In this document: in pieces, positions 33,733 to 43,900 of the stretch
How the letters are laid out: each line of letters starts with the position of its first letter
Numbering within the stretch: position 1 is the first letter of the stretch
From: Turbatrix aceti
Lineage: Eukaryota; Nematoda; Chromadorea; Rhabditida; Panagrolaimidae
Length of the DNA: 64,000 nucleotides
Reading direction: 5' to 3'
Assembly (NCBI GenBank): GCA_963969345.1
Contig: OZ017767.1
Location: 3,066,739 to 3,130,738, forward strand
Notes under the pieces: generated by a model
Seen by the model: the letters and a program-made list of their open reading frames with translations, nothing else
Databases searched by the model: none
Told to the model about the DNA's origin: nothing
Position numbers and translations under genes: made by a program

Positions 33733-34107
33733 ATGTCCAACCCTGCCAATAACACACCTAACCGCCCCCCTCGCTACTCGAGCACTGTTACGTGGGCTCC
33801 CAAGCGGGTGTCGCTTAGCCGAGAAAGCAAGGAAGAACGGCGCTTCTCCATGCCAGCGGCGTTGTCGTTGTCACCGACTACGGCGCCACCTGCCAAGCGG
33901 CTGCGCCTGGAGCCGACGAACTGCATCCATTGCAACGCCGCGTGTGGCCTCCCCACCCCCGTGAAACCCGAGCATCCGCCATCCACTTCTCCTTCGGAAG
34001 AAAAAGTCTGCCCTATCCACGTCACTTGGGCCCCCAAGGCGGATCGTCGACCGAGAACGTCGTCGGACAAGCCTCGCACCTGGACCGCGAAGCAGGCCGA
34101 ACTCTGA
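33733..34107 (+). CDS. TWAPK-family protein, complete, 124 aa, unknown function
   Basis: The ATG is 22 nt after a TTTTTCTTCAG acceptor (cis- or trans-splice). The protein holds two related blocks: VTWAPKRVSLSRESKEERRF (about 18-37) and HVTWAPKADRRPRTSSDKP (about 96-114), suggesting an internal duplication. Between them come APPAKRLRLEP, a possible nuclear localisation signal, and CIHCNAAC plus VCPIH, a Cys/His set that could bind a metal. It ends WTAKQAEL. It is GC-rich compared with its surroundings. Three truncated or deleted copies and one diverged copy lie in the same 17 kb. No known family recognised; the function is unknown. Confidence 0.6.
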   Translation: MSNPANNTPNRPPRYSSTVTWAPKRVSLSRESKEERRFSMPAALSLSPTTAPPAKRLRLEPTNCIHCNAACGLPTPVKPEHPPSTSPSEEKVCPIHVTWAPKADRRPRTSSDKPRTWTAKQAEL

Positions 34108-34444
34108 AGTTTCTCCGAGCGTCATCTCTCATTTTCACGTCGATATTTCCGCTTTCTTGCTTCTGACGACTGATCAACGTCCACAAAATGCTATGCCTTT
34201 AATAGCGCCAAAAAAAAATACGATCCAATGTTGACTTTTCGAGATTTTTTTTCCATGTTTGCGTGATTAATTTTGATCTCGCATAATTGTGCTTTTATTA
34301 TGTATTATAAAAATGTTTCTTCAGTTGTTGATTGATTTTTTGAGCATTTGCACTTTTTTTGGGGCGGAAATAGTTGTGATCGTAGTTGCCAATTAATTTT
34401 TATTCAGTTGGCACAACATTTTGCCGATTTTTACATCCTGGATT
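34108..34444. other. 3' flank of TWAPK gene, shared by its copies
   Basis: This flank ('TTTGCGTGATTAATTTTGAT' and on) is repeated after the 19182 copy and inverted at 20320-20600, so duplications included about 300 bp of 3' flank. No gene. Confidence 0.6.
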
Positions 34445-35007
34445 TTATGAATACTGGATTTTCCGGCTGATCGCAAAAGCCACGCGGCCGGCCGGAAAAA
34501 ATTTTCAGGTCATTTTTTCGACCAAAAGCATAATTTTCGGATATTTTTGGGTCCGGACATGAGTAAATAATTTGACTGGATGTAAAATAATGCAACAATG
34601 ACTCCACACACAAAATGAAAAGTAACTGTACTGCCAGACAAAAGTGAAAAACCGATTTTTTGCTGGGTTCCAGCAGCGATTTTGAACGACCGCGTGTTTT
34701 GCCAGTTTTGGCGGGTACAGTATTGCAGTGTCGTGCATCGCACTTTCGGCCTGCTTTTTATTTTTTACGTTTTTCTACCATTTTTGTCTCCTTTTTTTAA
34801 ATTTCTTTTTTTTTTGTGCCATTTTTTTAACTTTTGATTGCATTTTTGTACCGGGAGTAAATAAATTAATGAATTAGGCTGCGATTCTGTTGCCAGACGT
34901 CTGACACGTTGAGATACTGTTAACTTTGTGCTGTGGGGTATTTTTATTTGTGTAGTGGGAGGGGAGGGATGGGGGGATTTAGGCACTTTCAATTCACACC
35001 GGCACCG

Positions 35008-35278
35008 ATGGCTCATCGCTGGTACACGCAAATGGTTCCATTTTTAGGTAATTGGTGAGTTTTTTTCCTGAAAAACCGTTTTTATGTACGTGAATTTTTT
35101 TTCAGGGATTCAACACGCCAGCGATGATGATGACGATGGCGAGGAGGAGGTGGTTGGTGGAGGTGGAGGAGAGGAGGTGGTGGAGGAGGTGGTGGAGGAG
35201 GAGGAGGTGGTGGAGGTGGTGGTGGAAGAGGTGGTGGAGGATGGTTACGATGACGAGCCCAGCAGAACGACAGTAAAT
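35008..35278 (+). CDS. Two-exon acidic-tract gene in right arm (partial)
   Basis: Exon 1 (35008-35047) encodes MAHRWYTQMVPFL; the donor is GTAATTGG. Exon 2 (35106-35278) follows a TTTTTTTTCAG acceptor and encodes IQHASDDDDDGEEEVV, a Gly/Glu/Val tract from (GAG/GTG/GGT)n, then DDEPSRTTVN before a GTGAGT donor. The two exons join in frame to 71 codons. Further exons must follow but are not identified. The left-arm copy (3620-3876) keeps the splice sites but not the frame. No homologue recognised. The presence of intact splice signals in both arms suggests the arms duplicated a real gene. Confidence 0.45.
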
Positions 35279-35760
35279 GTGAGTATTTTTATAAAAAAAA
35301 GTGGGAAGTCAAAAAACGACAATTTTCGAGGGACAATTTAAACTGACAAAAAATTACTAAAAATGTTCCGGTTTTTTGTTAACAATCAAATCAAGGGCAT
35401 AATAGGGGAAAATTTTGCCAAATACATAAAATCAACATTTTAGTTCGATGGAGTAGGCCAAAAACTTGCGGGTGTGTTTGTGTGGACACATATTAAAAGA
35501 AAAATGAATTTACGAAATAATAACAATCAAAACATAATAATTCGAGGGGAAAAATCTGAAAAAAATAAGTTCGTAGTTGAAAAAAAACGTTGGCTGGCCA
35601 GGGAATTGAACCACAGCCTAAAGTTGGGGAAAAAGAAAACGCAACCATTGCGCTATTGCAACACAGTTGTAATGCATCATTTTTGCTTTATAACGCAACA
35701 AATGTCTCAAAAAAATTGGCGCGCCTAGTTTTCCTCCTCGTTTTTTTCAACATAAAAAAC

Positions 35761-36165
35761 GGAGCAGGGGGGCTTTTCAGGGCTCCCCTGCTCCTTTGCG
35801 CCCCCCACCTGACATCTGGAGCACGTGGGGCACCCCAGATGCCAGGTTGCGCCGCCTTTCTCTCTTGCCCGCGCCCCCAGCCCTACCCCGCGCCCGTACC
35901 CGCGCACCCAACCCGACCCCGCGCACCCAACCCCCCCCGCACCCCCCTCCCCCGTACCCGCCCCCGTCCCCTCTCCCCACCTCCCCCAAAAAATCCCTGT
36001 CCCCATCACCGGGAACAGGGAGAGGTTCTCCATCACCGGAGAACCCCTGTTGGGCCCTCCTTCGGCGGAGGGCCCCCCACGCCCCTTCCCCTTGCCCACC
36101 CAATCAACCCCCCGGATGCCACACGTGCAGAGCTTTTTATTTTTTAGCACGTGTGGCAGAGCCGG
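35761..36165 (-). other. GC-rich hairpin cluster, right-arm copy
   Basis: Inverted copy of 2732-3147. It retains GGAGCAGGGG/CCCCTGCTCC, the ATCACC-loop pair of hairpins (about 36000-36045) and the GCACGTGTGGCA stem (about 36117-36165). Substitutions between copies fall mainly outside the stems. Confidence 0.7.
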
Positions 36166-36394
36166 ATCTTTTTTTTATTTTTAAAAGAACATTTTTTTGA
36201 TGAACGTCGGCTTTGTAGTCGACTCTGCCAATCCCGGGTGACAAAAATTCGTCAGCTGGGCATCTGTTGGTGCCCAGCCAACGCGTTGATAGGCAGATTG
36301 CTCCTGTAGGAGCCGTCGCAGACATGCAAAGGTGTATTTGGGTGTGTAGATGTTGTTGGAGATTTGTAACTTTGATTTGTGGATGATAGTGAGC

Positions 36395-39300
36395 AAAAAC
36401 ACCTAAAAAAAACTGGCTATGCCAGACCGGACAATTCCGGATTTTGCGATTACGCGAAAAATAATATTAGTCAAATTTGGAATGAAATATTTTCGAAAAA
36501 AATGTGTGTTAGTCTTAATTAAAAAAAGTTTGAAATAATTTGAAAAAAATTGTGTTTGTTCTAATTAAAAAAAATTAAATAATTTGAACAAAATGGTTTT
36601 AAGAAAAAATCTTTTATAAATTTGCCAACCAGCAGTAAGTTGCAGTAGGCGGCTAAGTAAGAGGAGTAGATGTAGGAAGTAGATCATTGGGAACCTGCAG
36701 GCAGCGTCATCGAACTGTTGATGGTGTTGTCGTGAGGTCGTCACGGTGGATAGGGATGGCACAGTTTTTATTTATTTATTTATTTCACCATTACTCAGTG
36801 GTTAGTTATCATTAGACCAGATGTTAGGAGGCACAAATGACGTCCACGTAGGCGTAAATGTCTCGATTCGTTTTGGTCGCGATTTCTTCTTCCCATCGTC
36901 GCTTCGTCTTGTTGAACACCGAGTTGAGCGAATCGGCCCATCGTAAGGAAGGGTGTCCCACGGGTCGTTTTCCTTGTGGTATCCACAAGGTCAGTCGTCG
37001 GGCCCATCTGTTTTCGTCTGCCTCCAGGAGCTTTCGCGCGTAGGTCCATTTTCGGCGTTCCGCTTCCTTCACCCAGTCTTTGAGTTTTGTTCTTCTTCGG
37101 ATGATTTTGTTTCGGACTTTGTCAGACCGTCGCAGCCCGAGGATCGTATCTCAAAAGACTGGCTACGCCAGACCGGGATGTTCCGGATTTTTTGGTTACG
37201 TGAAAAATAATTTTAATCCAGGATTAGAAAAACTATTTCAAAAAAATCTCGTTTTTGTTTGTCGCAATTAAAAAGTAAAATGAAAAAAAGTAGTTTTAAT
37301 AAAAATCTTTTGTAAATTTGTGTACGAACCAACACGCCTCCTGAGTTGCAGTGGAAAGGAAGTAGTAAACGTGAGTAGCCAAAATAGGGCCAACGGCATC
37401 CGTAGTCGCAGCATCCTTATCTCATCGGCCCGTGGCGCCGGTGTGTGCCCAATGAGTATTTATTCCGCTCTGTTGATGTAGTTGTCTTGTTTGGATTCAG
37501 GCAAGTAAGAAAATCAGTTAAAAGTGCCTAAAAAGACTGGCCATGCCAGACCGGGCATTTTCCGGATTTTTGTGATTACACGAAAAATATTTTTACAAGA
37601 AAAATTGTTTTCAAAGTTGCAAATAAAAAAAATAATTATTGTCTACGCACAGGCGTGAAACCAACTAGTAGTGAGTGTGTCGAGAAAAATTGCAGGGCAC
37701 GTCCTGTTCAACGGTTACAACACAGGACGTGTCCTCGGTGATAAAATCGGGCGATAGTTGTCGCGGCACGCTGGAAGCGGTGCCGTAATGGGTCGCAGTG
37801 AGTATGGTACAGGTGTTAAACCTCAAAAGACTGGGCATGCCAGACCGGACAATTCCGGATTTTGCGATTACGTGAAAAATAATTTTAGTCAAATTTGGAA
37901 TGAAATATTTTCGAAAAAAATGTGTTAGTCTTAATTAAAAAAAGTTTGAAATAATTTGAAAAAAAATCTTTTGTAAGTTTGCCAACCATCAGTAAGTTGC
38001 AGTAGGCGGCTAGGAAGAGCAGATGTAGGACGTTGACCATCGGGAACGTGCCGGCATCGTAAGCCGTTTTCTGATCTAACTGTTGCTGCTGTTGTCGTGC
38101 AGGTCACGGTCGATTGGGATGGCACAGTTGCAACTGCAGTTATCGTATCTCAAAAGACTGGCTACGCCAGACCGGGCATTTTCCGGATTTTTTGGTTACG
38201 TGGAAAATAATTTTAATTCCGGATTAGAAATACTTAAAAAAAAATTATTTTTGTTTGTCGCAATTAAAAAATAAATAAAATGAAAAAATTGTTTTCATAA
38301 AAATTTGTGTACCAACCAACAAATGTGTTGTTTGGAATCAAGCAAGTAAGAAAATCAGTTGAAAAAACCTAAAAAAACTGGCTATGCCAGACCGGACAAT
38401 TCCGGATTTTGCGATTACGTGAAAAATAATTTTAGTCACATTTGGAATGAAATATTTTCGAAAAAAATGTGTGTTAGTTTTAATTAAAAAAGGTTTGAAA
38501 TAATTTGAAAAAAAATCTTTTGTAAATTTGCCAACCAGCAGTAAGTTGCAGTAGGCGGCTAAGTAAGAGGAGTAGATGTAGGAAGTAGATCATTGGGAAC
38601 CTGCAGGCAGCGTCATCGAACTGTTGATGGTGTTGTCGTGAGGTCGTCACGGTGGATAGGGATGGCACAGTTATCGTATCTCAAAAGACTGGCTACGCCA
38701 GACCGGAATGTTCCGGATTTTTTGGTTACGTGAAAAATTATTTTAATTCAGGATTAGAAAAACTGTTTCAAAAAAATTATTGTTTTTGTTTGTCGCAATT
38801 AAAAAATAAAATGAAAAAAGTAGTTTTAATAAAAATCTTTTATAATTATGTGTACCAACCAACACGCCTCCTGAATTGCAGTGGCAGAGAAGTAGTGACC
38901 GTGAGTGGGTAGTGAAAACAATGCCAACGACATCCGTAGTCGTAGCAGCCTGCTCGTGGCGCCGGTGTGTGTCAGATGTCTTGTTTAGATTCAGGCAAGT
39001 ATGAAAATCAGTTGAAAAAACCTAAAAAGACTGGCTATGCCAGACCGGGCATTTTCCGGATTTTTTGGTTACGTGAAAAATAATTTTAATCAAATGTAGA
39101 AAGAAATCATTTCAAAAAAAATTGTTTGTTAGTCATAAATAAAAAAAAAAATTTTAGTATAAAAAAAATTAGTTTTGTAAAAAAAATGTTTTGTATACCA
39201 ACCAGCAGTAAGTTGCAGTAGGCGGCCAAGAGGAGTAGATGTGGGAAGTAGACCGTCGGGAACATGCCGGCAACGTCGTGGTGGATAGGGATGGCACAGT

Positions 39301-39910
39301 TATCGTACCTCAAAAGACTGGCTACGCCAGACCGGGATGTTCCGGATTTTGTGATTACGTGAAAAAGATTGATCAAAAAATCATTTTGTAAACTTGCGTA
39401 GCCGTCCAGAAGTCAGTTGCAGTAGGAGTAGATATAAGTTGTGAATTGGAATCCGTCGGTTACGGTAGTGCGTAGGCCAGCGTGTAGTTGTAATTGTAGA
39501 TCAGGCAATTGTCCTACCTCAAAAGACTGGCAGTGCCAGACCGGATATTTTCCGGATTTTTGTAATATGCGAAAAAAAATTACGAAAACACTTGTTTAAA
39601 AAAATTTCTATCATAAAAACGAAAAATAAAAATTCAACGAAAAATAATTGTTTTTAAAGTTGCAATAAAAAGTGTGAAAAAAAGTTTTTTTTTTGCTCTG
39701 TGGTAAACCAACCAGTAAATAATTGCAGTGAATGATAAGTGATACGGGATGAGAATGAATAACGGAAGAGTCTGTGGCACCAGGGTCGTCGAACTATTAT
39801 AAATACAAACAAGCTGGAGTTGCAGGTAATTGTCAGGTTCCGAGTAGTGTCGTAAGGTATCTAAAAAGACTGGCTACGCCAGACCGGGCATGTTCCGGAT
39901 TTTGGAGTTA
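36395..39910 (-). repeat. AT-rich satellite with double hairpin, right arm
   Basis: About eleven diverged units. The GACTGGC-loop-GCCAGACCGG box recurs near 36417, 37158, 37538, 37832, 38145, 38375, 38688, 39028, 39316, 39527 and 39868. Loops vary (TAC, TAT, CAT, AGT) while the stem is kept. Spacer blocks with 'AGTAAGTTGCAGTAGGCGGC' are shared by many units. Confidence 0.8.
36768..37141 (-). mobile_element. 5'-truncated non-LTR retrotransposon 3' end
   Basis: The minus-strand frame encodes KWTYARKLLEADENRW, then ARRLTLWIPQGKRPVGHPS and LRWADSL, the typical C-terminal tail of endonuclease-reverse transcriptase proteins of non-LTR elements (pattern RW..RL..W.P..GKR..GRP..RW.D). It ends with a (AAAT)n tail seen on the + strand as TTTATTTATTTATTTATTT. 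It interrupts a satellite unit cleanly: 'GATGGCACAGTT' and 'ATCGTATCTCAAAAG' are adjacent in the uninterrupted unit at 38670. About 374 bp remain; the catalytic RT domain is absent. Confidence 0.8.
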
Positions 39911-40340
39911 CGTAAAAAAATCAACAAAAAAACGACTTTGAAAAGTCGCAATAAAAACAACACATCAAAAACATTTTCTATTCACATGCATACTTTGAAC
40001 CTACCAGTACTAAATATTTTTTCATGCGCCATAAAATGATGAGTAGTAAAAAATGTAAAAACATTGAACGTTGGCGAAAAAGTAGGAATTGGCCCGAGCA
40101 GGTTTCCTTGGATCCTGCCGGTAATCTGGATACAGGTGTCGCCAGGGTCGTCGTTGGATTAGAATGATGTTCCGGTACCTCTAAAAACTACCATACGAAT
40201 TCGACCCTCCCCCATTTCCCCTTTTTATTGTCAGCTAATTTTGGGCATGGCAGCCCGGCCATTGCAGGCACTGACGCCAGAGGCCAGAACAATAATAAAA
40301 AAAATAAGAAAGAAGAGTAAAAAATAATGAAAAAAAAGAA
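39911..40340. other. Spacer outside the right arm, no gene seen
   Basis: A/T-rich text without recognised features. It marks the outer side of the inverted-repeat island. Confidence 0.4.
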
Positions 40341-40342
40341 AA

Positions 40343-41152
40343 TCAAGTGCTGCAGATGGGTAAAGTTTCTTGATATCTTCGTTTGGGCAAGAAAGTTGAG
40401 CCCGTTTTGATCAAAAAGTTTTCGCGACTGCGAACTAGTAACCTTTCATCCAGTGATTGCGATGGATGTTTGTCCTGACTGCCGTTGCGATGCGATGGCT
40501 GTAGACTCGCAACGGGGTCTACGGTAGGCTGGCTTGCGTTGAAATTTTGCACGCCAATTCGAATGGCTGGTATAAATTCATACCTGCAAAAAAAAGAATT
40601 TTTAGAACAAATTAGGTAGTTTTTTTTGAGATCAATTTTTAGAAAAAAAATTTTAAATTTTTTTTAACAGCCATCTCAAAAATGTGTATCTAAAAAAATA
40701 ACATGTTTCCGATTTAGTCAAAAAATTTTGTTTCAAACTCTAAATTTTAGAAATAGTTTTTTTTTTAAGAAAAAATAAGTAAAATCGAAAAAACAATTTT
40801 GAAGCAACAAAAATAATAAAACAGGTGATGAAATAAAAAAAAACCAACCTTATAAAGTTTAAAATATGTCCAACTGTTTTGACGGCTTTTTTGCCTTTGC
40901 CTCAATGGGACTGACGTGGAAGTCGGATTCTGAGCCGTGCCTGCACTCTGGCCGATGGCATCTGATGCTGCGGGGGCTTTTACGATAACGAATCGTGTAG
41001 CCATTTACGAAGCGAAGCTCATGCCGATTGGCAGCTCTTGGATGCTTCGCTTCTGCAGCCAACCTCCTGGACTTTTTGAGGGACCTTTGAAACCACGCAG
41101 CCGTCGGGTACTGCCGCCGAAGAACAGTCACGTAGCCAAGGGAATTTGCTAA
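40343..41152 (-). CDS. Hypothetical two-exon gene (uncertain frames)
   Basis: Downstream exon about 40343-40587 follows a TTTTTTTTGCAG acceptor and encodes EFIPAIRIGVQNFNASQPT and ERLLVRSRENFLIK, ending YQETLPICST and stop. An upstream exon (about 40859-41131) has an open frame with RRQYPTAAWFQRSLKKSRR or, in another frame, MATRFVIVKAPAASDAIG; a GTTGG donor is near 40852. The phases of the best splice sites do not agree, so the join is unresolved. No domain recognised. Confidence 0.35.
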
Positions 41153-41662
41153 AAGGTGGTTACGGGGGAAAGGAAGTGAAGAGAAATTAAAGTTTTGTTT
41201 GTTTTCAAAAAAATGGCACTATGTTAGACAAAAAGAACGATTTTAATCGTTTGTGATTTATTTACAGAAACTTTGTTCTGTCCCCCAATATTAAAATCAA
41301 GCGCGCGTAACTAAATATAAAATGGGCTTGGGCACATTCGATCCACTACATTTTTCTTTTATGGTGCCGTTCGCGCGACTGCCAGCGGCGTATTGCGCCG
41401 TTGCACGTGGTTACTTCACCGAGCTGTCAGTTGCAAACAGCTCGGTGGCACAGGAATCTTAGGTCGTGTTTCATTGGTTGATAAATTGAGAGTTCCGCGT
41501 CCAAGGATGACCAATTGAAAGCCAACCTGAAAACGGAGAGATTGCATTGGAAAAGTGGGCGGGTGGCAAAGACGTACCTTGGTGTGACATACGCTAGCAT
41601 GCCTTTAAAGGCTTGCCCAGATCATTTTTTTATGATCAGGTCGCTGTGATGTGCCTGCTCTT

Positions 41663-41755
<93 letters not shown>

Positions 41756-42100
41756 AGCGTTCAGCCGGCGGAAAATGAGTTACCCGATTCGTGTCAGGTG
41801 TTCTGAAAAGGAAAAAAAATAGTTAGTCATGGTTGTTGGGGGGTGTGAGGGAAAAACGTACCCGATCCTGTATCCGGCTGGCACTGAGATGTCATGGTTC
41901 TTGAATTCGAATTGGAAGTCGAATTCAGGGTGGGATTGAGACGTTGTTCTTCAAATTCCCTCTTGATAGAACCATGACACCAAAGGCACACGACCTCCGA
42001 CGATGTAGTATGCTTCCATACATTTTCTGTCGTCGGTGTTTCGCACGAGCGAAAGCGGATAAGCTAAAACAAAAAAAGTAAGTGGAAATTGCTTGAGAGG
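41153..42100. other. Non-coding stretch with long poly(T)
   Basis: 41665-41752 is an almost uninterrupted poly(T) run of about 85 nt. Around it are minus-strand acceptor-like (TTTTTTCCTTTTCAG) and GTACG donor-like sites resembling those of the exon-intron units downstream, but no frame is convincing. Confidence 0.4.
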
Positions 42101-42249
42101 GAAAATTACGGACCTTCTTAGGTTTGAAGCTATTAGACGGAAAAAAAAATTTTCTGCAACATTTTGGCGTTCAGCTTCATTGATAACCGATGCTTTCATT
42201 AATGGAGATGTTGCTGATGGACTTGATCATTCACTGCCTTCATTTCGGG

Positions 42250-43330
42250 AAAAAGTTTGCATCCCATAAAATGTTCTGAAACAAGTATTAGGATTAGTTG
42301 ACCGATCATGAATGACAGGGAGTTCAAACACACCGATTGTAATTGAAGGCGATGCCATCAGTGAATTTGATTTCTTAGTTCAATTTCTTTGGCGAAACAA
42401 TTATTGCAAATTGCCTTTGCGATTGATGTTGGAATTTACGAAGTTCTTCGCAGTCGTCGCCTTGAAATCGTGGATTCGTATTCTCAGTTGAACTTCTTCA
42501 GCAAAATAGTTGTATTACAGTTGTTGTTGGGATAATTGAAGTTCTTCCAGTCAACGAACATACTTCTTGTTGACGTCGCGTCGCCTTCGCGCCTTTAATC
42601 ACAACGTACTGCGAAAAAAGGGTTAGCAATGAATTTATATTCTGAAAAAAAATCAAGGGTTACTAGATGTCAGCTTTGAGTAAAGTTAAAACACACCTTT
42701 TGCTTTGGAAGGCGGACGTTGATTTCAATTCTGGTAGCAGTTGAGCGTTTGACTTCAGAAAACAGGAAAACTTATGATGAAGCTCGATACTGCTGCTTTT
42801 ACCATTCTTGGGGAGAAAACATTCTTCATAGCCAACGTATGAACTTCATGTTGACCTCGCCTTCTCGTTGTATCACAGCGTACTGCGATTAAAGTGGATA
42901 GCAATGAGTTATTCTGAAAAAAGAATCAGGGTTAGTTGGGTCATCACGGAGAAGGGGGACAGTCAAAACGCACCTATTGCTTTGGAAGGCGCTCAAATCG
43001 TAGGTTTGATTTTTGAGTGCAGTTGAGCGTTTGATCAGGAAAACTTGCTTAGACTGCTCAATACTGCTTGCTTTTGCGAATTTCGTAAAAAAATTCTTCC
43101 CAGTCAACGAGCAGACTTCATGTTGACGTTACGTCGCCTTCCCGTTTTATCACAACGTACTGTGATAAAAGTTGAGTTGATAGCAAAGAAATTATCTGAA
43201 AAAGGATCAGGGTTAGTTGGTCTGTCACGGAGGAGGGGGGGTTCAAACACACCTTCTGCTTTGGAAGGCGGTTTTCTAATGCCATTTGTACTCAGGATCA
43301 TTTTGATGATGATTCTTCCACGATGATTCA
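42250..43330 (-). repeat. Tandemly duplicated exon-intron units
   Basis: A minus-strand unit recurs about every 275 bp. It has an acceptor TTTTTTCAG or TTTTTTTTTCAG, an exon passing through ATTGCTATC, a CGTTGTGATA-type box and CAACATGAAGT, then an exon end CTTCCAAAGCA before GTGTGTTT/GTGCGTTT donors, and a conserved intron with CCCTGATTC. Core positions of the 'CTTCATGTTGAC'-type box are about 42565, 42847 and 43118. Similarity includes both exon and intron. The encoded protein is unknown and stops are frequent in any single frame. Confidence 0.55.
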
Positions 43331-43900
43331 CCTACGATCATTATTATTCTGATTGACCAGCTACTTTGGCGCATTTTCTTTTGCTTTTGCTGATGTTGCT
43401 AGCTGGCTAAGATGAACTTCTTGCAGTTACTTCTGCCGCATTTTCGGCTTTTGCTGGTTTCATAACATTTTCCGGTTCTTTCTTGTCAGATTGAGTTGTC
43501 TTTGATATTTCTGGATCATTCATTTTTGCTTGATGAGTCGTTGTTTGCATTCATGATGCATTTTGACGACCATAATAACAATAATAATAATAACACAAAA
43601 AAACGTGTTGAGGTGCTGCTTTGGCAGCTGCTTCAACCAATGAACACAACATTAACCTAGCCACAATCCTACGTGCATGGGGGCAGGTCCAGCTTCCCTA
43701 GAGGTGAGAAACTGGACAGCAGTGGCGATCGGCAGAAAATATGGGAGTTTTTAAACTCCGATCGAATATGACCCCTAATCAAAAAATGTATACGGGTATT
43801 TGTGAATTTAAATCTGAATTTTGATATTGATATTAATTTTTATGTGCCATTTTGTACCCGTATGTGGTGTGTTTTTTGTTTTGTTTTTGAACGCAGATAA
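43331..43900. other. Spacer with (AAT)n microsatellite
   Basis: (AATAAT)n lies near 43572-43596. A short nested inverted repeat (GGAGTTT with AAACTCC at about 43743-43758, flanked by CGATCGG) follows. No gene supported. Confidence 0.4.

Larger units (their letters stand above)
34445..39910 (-). repeat. Right arm of the large inverted repeat
   Basis: Reverse-complement counterpart of 745-4445, in mirrored order: inner GGCCGGCC end (34470-34500), CCAAAACTGGC box, acidic-tract gene, tRNA-like box, hairpin cluster, double-hairpin satellite. It is longer than the left arm because the satellite has more units (about 11) and because of the retrotransposon fragment at 36768-37141. Confidence 0.85.

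Noticed and set aside
41665..41755. Poly(T) run as a retrotransposon tail
   Set aside because: No reverse-transcriptase text or target duplication seen beside it; it may simply be expanded low-complexity DNA.
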